A stretch of 9,075 bases of DNA, taken from the NCBI GenBank assembly GCA_903932755.1, contig CAIZHL010000564.1, forward strand, positions 1 to 9,075, read 5' to 3'. Position 1 is the stretch's first letter. Each line of letters begins with the position of its first letter. The position numbers were made by a program, and so were the translations under genes. The stretch is from an uncultured beta proteobacterium. Its GTDB lineage: Bacteria; Pseudomonadota; Gammaproteobacteria; Burkholderiales; Rhodocyclaceae. Positions 1-5,988 of this stretch are shown here, piece after piece. The notes beneath the pieces are model-generated. The model was not told where the DNA came from. It made no database searches and was given only the letters and a program-made list of their open reading frames with translations.

Positions 1-972
1 GCCGGTGACGACCGCGTCAGCCTGTTCCTGATGGATTACGCGCAGCAGCGCCGGCTCAAGATCTGGGGCCGCGCCCGGCTGGTCGACGAATCCATCGAAC
101 CGGAACTGATCGCCCGGCTCGAATCTCCGGGTTACCGCGCCCGGGTCGAGCGCGGCGTCGTCATCCATATCGAAGCCTATGACTGGAACTGCCCGAAATA
201 CATCACGCCGCGCTACACGAAGGCGCAGGTGGATCAACTGCTGCAATCGGTGAGCCGGCAAACGCAGCCGACCCCGCCTGCAGCGCCGATCGGCAGCGGT
301 AGCCTGGCACTGAGCGTCACCGGCATCCGCCAGATGACCCCGCGCATCCGCGCCTACGAACTGCGCGCGAGCGACTGGGGCGACCTGCCCGCAGCGGCAC
401 CCGGAGCGCATCTCGCCGTTCCGGTGCGGCTTGCCGACGGCTCGCTGGCAACTCGACAGTATTCGCTGGCGACCCACCCGTCGCGGCGCGACATGTACGA
501 AATCGCCGTCCTGCGCGAAGAGGACGGACGCGGCGGCTCCGCCGCGATCCATGCGACCTGGACGATCGGCACCCGGCTCGACCTCGAGCCGCCGCTGAAT
601 CAATTTGCCCTGCATGAGGATGCGCGTCCGGCACTGCTGATCGCCGGCGGCATCGGCATCACGCCGATCAAGGCGATGGCGCAGGCGCTCCAAGCGCGCG
701 GCACCCCGTTCATGCTGCATTACACGGGGCGCCGCCCCGAAGAAATGGCCTACCGCGACCGACTGGCGATCGAATTTCCGCAACAGTTGCGGCTGTATTT
801 CAGTCGCCTCGCCGGCGATGCGCGGATGGAAATCGATGCCATTGTCCGCGGCGCGGCGGCGGACGCCGTGATTTATGTCTGCGGTCCAGCCGCCCTGATC
901 GGCGCCGTGGCTACCAGCGCGAGGAAGCTCGGCATCGCCCCCGAGCGCGTGCAGTTCGAGAGCTTTACCTGA
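1..972 (+). CDS. PPOX-type FMN domain fused to FAD/NAD(P) ferredoxin-reductase module (5' partial)
   Basis: The reading frame is open from base 1, so the start lies outside the window; 323 residues are visible. Residues 1-80 match the C-terminal part of pyridoxamine-phosphate-oxidase-like FMN-binding proteins (DRVSLFLMDY, then RRLKIWGRAR). A short linker leads to a ferredoxin-NADP reductase module from about residue 100: RQYS at 152-155 (FAD contact), GRGGSAAIH at 176-184, AGGIGITP at 215-222 (nicotinamide nucleotide binding) and CGP at 294-296. It probably passes electrons from NAD(P)H through flavin to an unknown acceptor. The protein ends at QFESFT, the point where phthalate-dioxygenase-reductase relatives usually continue into a plant-type 2Fe-2S domain. 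No cysteine-rich ferredoxin segment is encoded downstream before the convergent FHA gene. The physiological partner is unknown. Domain assignment is firm; the substrate is not. Confidence 0.88.
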   Translation, partial: AGDDRVSLFLMDYAQQRRLKIWGRARLVDESIEPELIARLESPGYRARVERGVVIHIEAYDWNCPKYITPRYTKAQVDQLLQSVSRQTQPTPPAAPIGSGSLALSVTGIRQMTPRIRAYELRASDWGDLPAAAPGAHLAVPVRLADGSLATRQYSLATHPSRRDMYEIAVLREEDGRGGSAAIHATWTIGTRLDLEPPLNQFALHEDARPALLIAGGIGITPIKAMAQALQARGTPFMLHYTGRRPEEMAYRDRLAIEFPQQLRLYFSRLAGDARMEIDAIVRGAAADAVIYVCGPAALIGAVATSARKLGIAPERVQFESFT

Positions 973-1131
973 AACTGCGATCCGTGCGCGCGATCCGGCA
1001 CGACGGCTGTGGCGGAAAAATACCAGCCCCGGCGTCCGGAATCGCCGTAGCGCCAGCGCCGTCCGCAAGGGATACCGTCCCCGGCTTTGCCGTAGACATA
1101 ACTTTTAGCGCAAGACTGTCGCCGCCGCCGA

Positions 1132-1602
1132 TCACTCGATGACGAGGCGGAACTCCTCGCCGCCCTGGCCGCCGAAATGGATGGTGTCGCCATCGGCCAG
1201 CACCGCGTCGCCCACCCGGGTTTTAAGATCGCCGTTGAGAAAGGTGCCGTTGAGCGACTGGTAGTCGCGCAGCATGACATCGCCATCAACGATGCCGATC
1301 CAGGCGTGGTGGGCCGAAATGCTGCCGTCGACGATGATCAGGAGGTTGTCTTTGGCGCGACCGACCGAGAGGCCGCCGGGCGGTATCGCCAGGCTGTGGC
1401 CGTGATGACTGCCACCGATGCACACGAGCCGGGGCGTGCCGCTTGCATGCGCGTCCGCGTGCGTGTGCGTGTGGAACTGCATCCGGTTGGAGGGCGGCGG
1501 ACTTTGCCGATGGCGGCCGTGCCGGCGGCGGTTCATCTGGGAGACGATGACCCCGATCACGATCGCGACGACGATACCCCAGAAGATGTAGTCCTTCAGC
1601 AT
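1132..1602 (-). CDS. Membrane-anchored FHA-domain protein
   Basis: This 156-residue protein has one N-terminal membrane helix (about residues 6-22) followed by a basic stretch (RRRHGRHR), which by the positive-inside rule puts the FHA domain in the cytoplasm. A proline- and histidine-rich linker (HTHTHADAH at 44-52) leads to a forkhead-associated domain at about 58-155. FHA signatures visible are VGRAKDN (80-86), SISAHHA (94-100) and LNGTFLNG (117-124). FHA domains bind phosphothreonine peptides. The usual SRxHA motif here reads SAHHA, so the conserved Arg is replaced by Ala, which may weaken or alter phosphopeptide binding. No Ser/Thr kinase or phosphatase is in the window, so its partner is unknown. 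The ATG at 1602 has no clear Shine-Dalgarno sequence. The gene lies downstream of the ompW terminator and so needs its own promoter. Confidence 0.9.
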   Translation of the reverse strand: MLKDYIFWGIVVAIVIGVIVSQMNRRRHGRHRQSPPPSNRMQFHTHTHADAHASGTPRLVCIGGSHHGHSLAIPPGGLSVGRAKDNLLIIVDGSISAHHAWIGIVDGDVMLRDYQSLNGTFLNGDLKTRVGDAVLADGDTIHFGGQGGEEFRLVIE

Positions 1603-1617
1603 TCAATTCAAACCGCG

Positions 1618-1651
1618 GCTTGCCGGCAAGCGCGGCAGAAGCGCGATTTTA
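1618..1651 (-). promoter_or_regulatory. Possible FHA gene promoter -10 plus 14-bp palindrome in the leader
   Basis: On the minus strand, TAAAAT at 1651-1646 matches five of six bases of the sigma70 -10 consensus; no good -35 is seen at 16-18 bases upstream. Between it and the FHA start codon lies a perfect 14-base palindrome, GCTTGCCGGCAAGC (1618-1631). It falls 16-29 bases upstream of the ATG. It could be an operator just past the transcription start or a small mRNA hairpin. Both assignments are weak. Confidence 0.3.
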
Positions 1652-1692
1652 GCCGCAGCCAGGCCGGCGCAGCGGCCATGTCGACGGCAAAA

Positions 1693-1719
1693 AAAAGCCC
1701 AACCTGAGGTTGGGCTTTT
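1693..1719 (-). terminator. Intrinsic terminator downstream of ompW
   Basis: A 12-bp perfect stem, AAAAGCCCAACC (1693-1704) and GGTTGGGCTTTT (1708-1719), encloses a 3-base loop. Read on the minus strand it runs straight into eight T residues (complement of the A run at 1689-1696), a classic rho-independent terminator. It ends the ompW transcript and isolates it from the FHA gene beyond. On the plus strand it also has T residues, but no plus-strand gene is upstream to use it. Confidence 0.92.
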
Positions 1720-1721
1720 AT

Positions 1722-1747
1722 TGCCGGATCCGTTAGCGGATCCGGCA
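1722..1747. repeat. Perfect hairpin just 3' of ompW
   Basis: TGCCGGATCCG (1722-1732) and CGGATCCGGCA (1737-1747) form a perfect 11-bp stem with a TTAG loop. It lies between the ompW stop codon and the T-tract terminator, so the ompW mRNA would end in two stacked hairpins. It has no T tract of its own. A 3'-end protection role for an abundant porin message is a reasonable guess. Confidence 0.6.
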
Positions 1748-1780
1748 GGACAGGCTGAAGGTGCTGTGGCCGCTGCCTGC

Positions 1781-2497
1781 TTAGAACTTCTTGCCGATAC
1801 CGACGCTGATGACCCAGGGATCGATGTCGAGGCTGTCGATCTTGCGCCAGCCGGCGCCCAGCACCGGGGCATTCAGCTTGACGTCAGTATTTATCCAGAC
1901 TTTCTTGACGTCGAAGTTGAGCAGCCAGCGATCCTTCAGGTTGACATCGAAGCCGAACTGCAGCGCGCCGCCGAACGAGTCGCTTTCGAGCTTGATCTTC
2001 TGCGGGCCGACCACCGTATTTGCCGTCAGGTTCTTGTCCATGAAGTACGTGTAGTTCACGCCGGCGCCGACATAGGGATCGAAGCTCTGGTCGGGCATGA
2101 AGTGCCACTGCAGGGTCAGGGTCGGCGGCAGCAGATCAACGCTGCCCAGTTTCGTTGAGTTCAGCAGGGCGCCAGCGCTGGAGGTCTTCACATCATGGCG
2201 GGTGCCCGTGGCAAGGATCAGTTCGGCAGCCAGGTTCTTGGTGAAATAGTAGGAAAAGTCGATTTCGGGGATCAGGTTGCTATCGACACGCAACTCGGCA
2301 CCGGCATTCCCGTACAGGGCAGCGGCTGTGCCGGCGCCATAGGCCTGGTCGGTCTTCTTGCCAAGGCTGCTGCCTTCATCCGGAGACACGCTGGTGGCGC
2401 GCAGGCGCACCACGAAATCCCCGGCTTCCGCTTGTGCACCCGCAGCAAACGCAAGGCCCGAAACAGCAAGTGAAGCTGCAATGATTTTATTCATCAT
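1781..2497 (-). CDS. ompW: OmpW-family outer membrane beta-barrel protein
   Basis: This 238-residue protein has a clear signal peptide (about residues 1-23: short basic start, hydrophobic core, AQA cleavage site before EAGDF). The mature part shows alternating beta-strand character and ends in the terminal Phe expected for BAM-assembled barrels (GIGKKF). OmpW family marks include VVRLRATSVSPDEGSS near the mature N-terminus, PTLTLQWHF, PYVGAGVNYTYF and the closing DPWVISVGIG. OmpW proteins are 8-stranded barrels thought to admit small hydrophobic molecules. Start choice: a TTG at 2506 extends the frame but lies only two bases from the AAAGGAG ribosome site (2509-2515). The ATG at 2497 is 11 bases away and is preferred; the next ATG (2494) is also possible. 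The gene has its own promoter upstream and a strong terminator downstream, so it is probably monocistronic. Confidence 0.93.
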   Translation of the reverse strand: MMNKIIAASLAVSGLAFAAGAQAEAGDFVVRLRATSVSPDEGSSLGKKTDQAYGAGTAAALYGNAGAELRVDSNLIPEIDFSYYFTKNLAAELILATGTRHDVKTSSAGALLNSTKLGSVDLLPPTLTLQWHFMPDQSFDPYVGAGVNYTYFMDKNLTANTVVGPQKIKLESDSFGGALQFGFDVNLKDRWLLNFDVKKVWINTDVKLNAPVLGAGWRKIDSLDIDPWVISVGIGKKF

Positions 2498-2508
2498 GAT
2501 GTTCAATA

Positions 2509-2515
2509 CTCCTTT
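2509..2515 (-). promoter_or_regulatory. Ribosome binding site of ompW
   Basis: AAAGGAG on the minus strand is one of the strongest Shine-Dalgarno sequences in the window. Its spacing rules out the TTG at 2506 and supports ATG 2497 as the start. Confidence 0.75.
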
Positions 2516-2580
2516 GGATAGAAATCAAATAGCAATACTTTAAGTATGGTTATTTTCCATTTCCATTTGCAGGCTGTCAA
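2515..2580 (-). promoter_or_regulatory. Putative ompW promoter with operator-like repeats
   Basis: On the minus strand a perfect -35 TTGACA (2580-2575) is followed after 17 bases by GAAAAT (2557-2552, four of six -10 matches). The expected transcription start falls at or near an inverted repeat, ATACTT-T-AAGTAT on the plus strand (2535-2547), which may be an operator. Between that and the ribosome site, TTGATTTCTATCCA (minus strand, 2528-2515) matches the FNR/CRP-type half-sites TTGAT-N4-ATCAA at nine of ten bases. E. coli ompW is known to respond to FNR. Here the site would lie downstream of the start, where binding should repress. The -35 is convincing; the operators are guesses. Confidence 0.5.
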
Positions 2581-2854
2581 GCGAATCCGGACCGATAACC
2601 GGAAAATATTCGTAGTGTGCAAAATCCAATTCCAGACAAACATACTTGGTTTTTAGGGGTTTTTTTGGAAGATCGGGAAACGGCATCCAGACTTGTCACA
2701 AGAGCCGGCACAAGGGAGGATCGAGTGCTCCGGCGCACCCGATGGAGAGGCGACCGGTGATTGCAGCGCAGACTCACCCGTCTCGCCGATCGCCAAGGCA
2801 CGCCACCGAACGGCCAGCGCAATCAAGCGCCTGGCCGATGCTGCCCTGCGTCAA
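2581..2854. other. Non-coding spacer between ompW promoter and transglycosylase
   Basis: No credible gene is seen here; the short open frames in it have no recognisable sequence and no ribosome site. The part nearest ompW (to about 2670) is clearly AT-richer than the rest of the window. It holds two phased A-tracts on the minus strand (T5 at 2650-2654 and T7 at 2660-2666 on the plus strand, centres 11 bases apart), which could bend the DNA. Further left of the transglycosylase stop there is an imperfect inverted repeat, GGCGACCGGTGA (2748-2759) against TCACCCGTCTCGCC (2773-2786), without a T tract. Confidence 0.5.
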
Positions 2855-3703
2855 TCAAATGCTTTTTGCCTTGGCGAAACCCGCAAAAAACAAGACCCGC
2901 CTGACGTAGGCTTCGGTCTCTCGATAGGGCGGAATCCCGCCGTGCTTTTCCACGGCGCCCTCCCCTGCGTTGTAGGCGGCGGCGATCAGCGACCAGTCTC
3001 CGTCAAAGCGCGCCTTGAGCCATTTCAGGTAGGCCAGGCCGCCCTTGATGTTGGATTCGGCGTCGAAGGGCCGGGTAACGCCGAAACGCGCCTGAGTATC
3101 CGGGATCAACTGCATCACGCCCTGGGCGTTTTTGGGCGACACCGCCTCGGCGTTCAGGTTGGATTCGGCCAAGGCGATCGCCAGGGCGATGCGCAGGTCG
3201 ATGCCGTAGCGCGCAGCGTGGCGGCGAATCAGTTCGGCAACCCGGCGCCTGGCCGGCGGCAGGCCGGCCAGGTAGCCGTCGAGGTCGAAAGGCCCGGTCG
3301 TCGCGCCGGGTTCCAGCGTGCTGCAATCCTCGAGCGGCGGCGTCGCCGCAACGCTTTCGTCGAAACTCTCGAAGGCGGCATGGTGGCCCAGCTGGGCCGC
3401 CTGTGCGAAATAGGCGTTGGCCAGCGCCGGATTGCGCAGATGCAGCGGCCCCCGGGCCAGCACGCGGCCGATACGGAAGAAGCCCTCGGCACTGCCGGTC
3501 AGAGCCGCATCGCAATACAGCCTGATCGCCAGCAGCGCATTGCGCCTGAGGCCGCGCCCCATTTCGGCGGCCAGCCCCTGTTCGAGTGCCGCTAGCGCAC
3601 GCGGCGCCTCCAGATCAGGGGCCTGCGCGCGCAGGGAGCCGGCCGTCAGCAGGGCGGCGCAGGCAAACAGCAGGTGGCGAAGGCGGCAAGCGCTGAGTAT
3701 CAC
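2855..3703 (-). CDS. Lytic transglycosylase (SLT domain) with Sel1/TPR-like N-terminal region
   Basis: This 282-residue secreted protein has a signal peptide (about 1-28, cleavage after RAQA). Residues about 53-110 form helical Sel1/TPR-like repeats (RLYCDAALTGSAEGFFRIGR; AYFAQAAQLGHHAAF). A C-terminal SLT domain follows (about 155-272): ALAESNLNAEAVSPKN with the catalytic Glu at 180, GVMQLIP at 195-201, AYNAG at 243-247 and IPPYRETEAYVRRV at 257-270. Such enzymes cleave peptidoglycan between MurNAc and GlcNAc, leaving 1,6-anhydro ends; this one should act in the periplasm. The start is GTG at 3703, the only start in the frame after an in-frame TAG at 3713-3715. There is no strong Shine-Dalgarno sequence. 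The start is 14 bases after the decarboxylase stop codon, so co-transcription is likely although the functions are unrelated. The paralogue within the SLT family is not resolved. Confidence 0.9.
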   Translation of the reverse strand: MILSACRLRHLLFACAALLTAGSLRAQAPDLEAPRALAALEQGLAAEMGRGLRRNALLAIRLYCDAALTGSAEGFFRIGRVLARGPLHLRNPALANAYFAQAAQLGHHAAFESFDESVAATPPLEDCSTLEPGATTGPFDLDGYLAGLPPARRRVAELIRRHAARYGIDLRIALAIALAESNLNAEAVSPKNAQGVMQLIPDTQARFGVTRPFDAESNIKGGLAYLKWLKARFDGDWSLIAAAYNAGEGAVEKHGGIPPYRETEAYVRRVLFFAGFAKAKSI

Positions 3704-3717
3704 CGGCCAAGGCTAAC

Positions 3718-5373
3718 TTATTTCACCGCGCTGAGCCGCTTCACCCCGGCAACAAAGCGCTGCAGCGTGGCTGACAGCACGCCGCGCGGCAGCGTCACTT
3801 CGATCAGCTGGAAGCGGCCGCGCGTCGCCACCGCCTTGTCCAGCGCGGCTTTCAGCTCGGCGCGGGTACCGACGCGGACGCCGTCGCCGCCCATGCCGGC
3901 CGCCATTTCGGCAAAACCCCAGTGGCCGAGGTCGTTGAAGCCTGATTCGGGCTGGAAGGTACGCAGCATTTCCCAGCTGGCGTTGTTGAACAGCAGCACG
4001 ATCGGGTCCCAGCCGTAGCGCCGGCAGTTGCCGAGTTCCCAGCCGGTCATCTGGAAGGCGCCGTCGCCGACCAGAATCAGCGGCCGCTGCCCGGTCGCCG
4101 CCTGCAGGCCGAGGCCGGCCGGCACGCCGTAACCCATGGTGGCGTAATAGCCGGGCGCCACCAGCGCGGTGTGCTCGATTTCCATCGCGGTGAACAGGCA
4201 GTCGCCCATGTCGGAAGCGATCGGCATCTTGCCGTGGGCGGCCATCAGGTCGTTCACCGCGGTGGCGATGTCGGTCGGCGTGATGCTTGCGCTATCGGCG
4301 ACCATGCCGTGGGGATAGGTCGCGGGCTTGACCGCGAAGGCCTTCTCTGTCGGACCCAGGCTTTCCAGCAAGGCGTCGACCAGCACGGCCAGCGGCAGGT
4401 CCGGATACAGCTGGTAACCCATGGTGACCCGGCCATCCAGCGCCTGTATGGTCTTGCGCATGTCGATCCGGGTTTCCGATACGGCAAAGTTCGTATCGCA
4501 AATGATCTCGCCCAGCAGGAACAGGCCATCCGAGCCTTCGACCAGTTGCGTCACTTCCGGCAGGCCGGCGACGCCCATGTAGGTGCCGACCAGCGGCGCA
4601 TCGTGGTCGGCGAGCAGGCCGCGGCCCATGAAACTGGTCACCACCGGCAGGCCGAGGCGGCGCGAGAGCAGCGCCACCTTGTCTTCGAGGCCGTAGCGCC
4701 GCACTTCGACGCCGGCCATCAGCACCGGGGATTTGGCTTGTGCCAGGCGCGCCAGGATTTCCGCAACGCAGGCGGCCAGCGCTTCGGCGTCCACCGGAGG
4801 CGCCGGTTCGCGCATTACCGGCGCGCAGGGCAGATTCACCATGTCGCGCGGAATCTCGATGTACACCGGCTCCGAACGGCGCCGGCAATTCGCCAGCACG
4901 CGGGCGATGTCGGCCGGCGCGCGCGCGGCATCGTCTAGCCGGACCTGGTCGCAGGTGATTTCCTTGAACATCTGGAACTGCGAATCCAGCGTCTTGGCCT
5001 GATGGTGCAACAGCAGGCCGGATCGCGCCTCGCCCTTGCCCGGCCCGCCCGAGAGCACCACCAGCGGCGATTTCTCGGCGTAGGCGGCGGCGACGGCATT
5101 GATCATGTTCAGCGCCCCGGCGCCATAGGTCACCGCGGCGACGCCGATGCCCATGTGCGCGCGCGCCGCGGCATCCGCCGCGAAGCCCACGCCCGGTTCG
5201 TGCGACAGTGTGTGCAGCGGCAGGATCTGCGACTCTTCGATGATGCGGAAATAGGGCAAGGCGAAATCGCCGGGAATGCCGAAGATCTGGCGGGCGCCAT
5301 GATCCTTGAGGGCATGCAGGAGGGATTCGACGAGGTTCATGGGGGTGTGTCCGGCGAAGGGAATGGAAAGCAT
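3718..5373 (-). CDS. ipdC: Phenylpyruvate / indole-3-pyruvate decarboxylase (thiamine diphosphate)
   Basis: This is a full-length ThDP-dependent 2-oxo acid decarboxylase that closely resembles Azospirillum brasilense IpdC/PPDC as I recall it. It should convert phenylpyruvate or indole-3-pyruvate to the aldehyde plus CO2, a step towards phenylacetate or indole-3-acetate. Numbering from the ATG at 5340: GIPGDFALP with Asp25, SHEP with the cofactor-activating Glu48, LLHHQ with His112-His113, the ThDP/Mg motif GDG (425-427) to NN (452-453), and Glu457 in SWEMLR. Asp25 and the His pair fall at the positions known for the Azospirillum enzyme, which supports 5340 as the family start (540 residues). 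However, 5340 lacks a ribosome site, while the ATG at 5373 follows AAGGAGG after only three bases; it gives 551 residues and is annotated here. It diverges from an Lrp/AsnC regulator. Substrate preference cannot be fixed from sequence. Confidence 0.9.
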   Translation of the reverse strand: MLSIPFAGHTPMNLVESLLHALKDHGARQIFGIPGDFALPYFRIIEESQILPLHTLSHEPGVGFAADAAARAHMGIGVAAVTYGAGALNMINAVAAAYAEKSPLVVLSGGPGKGEARSGLLLHHQAKTLDSQFQMFKEITCDQVRLDDAARAPADIARVLANCRRRSEPVYIEIPRDMVNLPCAPVMREPAPPVDAEALAACVAEILARLAQAKSPVLMAGVEVRRYGLEDKVALLSRRLGLPVVTSFMGRGLLADHDAPLVGTYMGVAGLPEVTQLVEGSDGLFLLGEIICDTNFAVSETRIDMRKTIQALDGRVTMGYQLYPDLPLAVLVDALLESLGPTEKAFAVKPATYPHGMVADSASITPTDIATAVNDLMAAHGKMPIASDMGDCLFTAMEIEHTALVAPGYYATMGYGVPAGLGLQAATGQRPLILVGDGAFQMTGWELGNCRRYGWDPIVLLFNNASWEMLRTFQPESGFNDLGHWGFAEMAAGMGGDGVRVGTRAELKAALDKAVATRGRFQLIEVTLPRGVLSATLQRFVAGVKRLSAVK

Positions 5374-5376
5374 TTT

Positions 5377-5383
5377 CCTCCTT
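5377..5383 (-). promoter_or_regulatory. Ribosome binding site deciding the decarboxylase start
   Basis: AAGGAGG on the minus strand is followed by AAA and the ATG at 5373. The spacing is tight, but this is the only good ribosome site for the decarboxylase; the homologous ATG at 5340 is preceded by a C-rich stretch. The GTG at 5394 lies upstream of the site and is excluded. Confidence 0.55.
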
Positions 5384-5423
5384 CCCGAGCCCACGATGTG
5401 TTCATGTTAACAGGCACTTTCAC

Positions 5424-5445
5424 AGTATCATGCACGTTTTGTGCA
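5424..5445. promoter_or_regulatory. Divergent promoter region with TGCAC-N5-GTGCA operator candidate
   Basis: In the short space between the divergent decarboxylase and Lrp-type gene, TGCAC (5431-5435) and GTGCA (5441-5445) form a perfect inverted repeat spanning 15 bp, the usual length of Lrp/AsnC sites. On the plus strand it touches TATCAT (5426-5431), a five-of-six -10 match for the regulator gene. On the minus strand GATACT (5429-5424) is a four-of-six -10 for the decarboxylase. Neither has a convincing -35. A protein bound here could control both genes; this is an inference from position and symmetry. Confidence 0.45.
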
Positions 5446-5460
5446 GAAATCACCTATTAC

Positions 5461-5988
5461 ATGCCAACAGTAACCATCGATCGCTTCGACCTGGCCCTGC
5501 TCGACGCCGTGCAGCAGCACGGCAACGCCACCAACGCCGTGCTCGGCGCCACCGTGCATCTGTCGGCCTCGCAGATCAGCCGCCGCCTGCAGCGCCTGGC
5601 CGAGGCCGGCATCATCGCCGGCCATGCCGCCCTGCTCGATGCGGCAGCGATCGGGCTCGGCGTCACCGCCTTCGCCCACGTCATCCTCGAACGCCACGGC
5701 AAGAGCCATTCCGACGCCTTCGAGAGCGCCGCCAGCGCGCTGCCGGAAGTCCTCTACTGTTACTCGGTCAGCGGCGACGCCGATTACCTGCTGCGCATCG
5801 TCGCCCAGGACCTGCCGGCCTTCTCCGAACTGATGATGAAGCGCGTGCTGCGCCTGCCCGGCGTCGCCCGCGTCACGACCAATATCGCGCTGCAGAAGGT
5901 CAAGCAGACCCACGTCCTGCCGCTCGACCATCTGACCCAGCCCGCCCGCTCGCGGCAGCAGATCCGCTACTCGGGCGGCGACACGTGA
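5461..5988 (+). CDS. Lrp/AsnC-family transcriptional regulator
   Basis: This 175-residue protein has the standard Lrp architecture. A winged helix-turn-helix spans about residues 5-60 (DRFDLALLDAVQQHG, recognition helix SASQISRRLQRLAEAGII). A RAM/AsnC ligand-binding domain covers about 68-150, including YSVSGDADYLLRIVAQDL and LPGVARVTTNIALQKVK. A polar tail of about 25 residues makes it slightly longer than many relatives. Family members form dimers to octamers and sense amino acids or related acids. Divergent placement next to the decarboxylase suggests a local regulator of that gene, likely responding to an aromatic amino acid or its keto acid, and likely autoregulated. ATG 5461 fits the family N-terminus; the frame is open upstream (ATG at 5404), but that stretch is promoter-like. 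The ribosome site is weak. Its stop overlaps the next gene. Confidence 0.92.
   Translation: MPTVTIDRFDLALLDAVQQHGNATNAVLGATVHLSASQISRRLQRLAEAGIIAGHAALLDAAAIGLGVTAFAHVILERHGKSHSDAFESAASALPEVLYCYSVSGDADYLLRIVAQDLPAFSELMMKRVLRLPGVARVTTNIALQKVKQTHVLPLDHLTQPARSRQQIRYSGGDT

Noticed and set aside
873..1289. Minus-strand frame extending past the FHA gene into the 159-base spacer
   Set aside because: It starts inside the FHA gene, ends inside the first gene, and has no ribosome site. The spacer part (YGDSGRRGWYFSA) looks somewhat protein-like but I recognise no family.
2613..2630. Sigma54-like promoter (TGG...TTTTGCA) upstream of ompW
   Set aside because: The GG and GC elements are 11 bases apart rather than the required 10, and a perfect sigma70 -35 lies nearby.
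2577..2822. 81-codon minus-strand frame in the spacer upstream of ompW
   Set aside because: Arg/Ser-rich, no ribosome site, no family, and it runs over the ompW promoter region.
2693..3595. Plus-strand open frame of 300 codons over the transglycosylase
   Set aside because: It is the shadow of the SLT gene on the other strand and lacks recognisable motifs.
4171..4938. Plus-strand open frame of 255 codons over the decarboxylase
   Set aside because: Antisense shadow of ipdC with a His/Arg/Gln-rich composition and no family signature.
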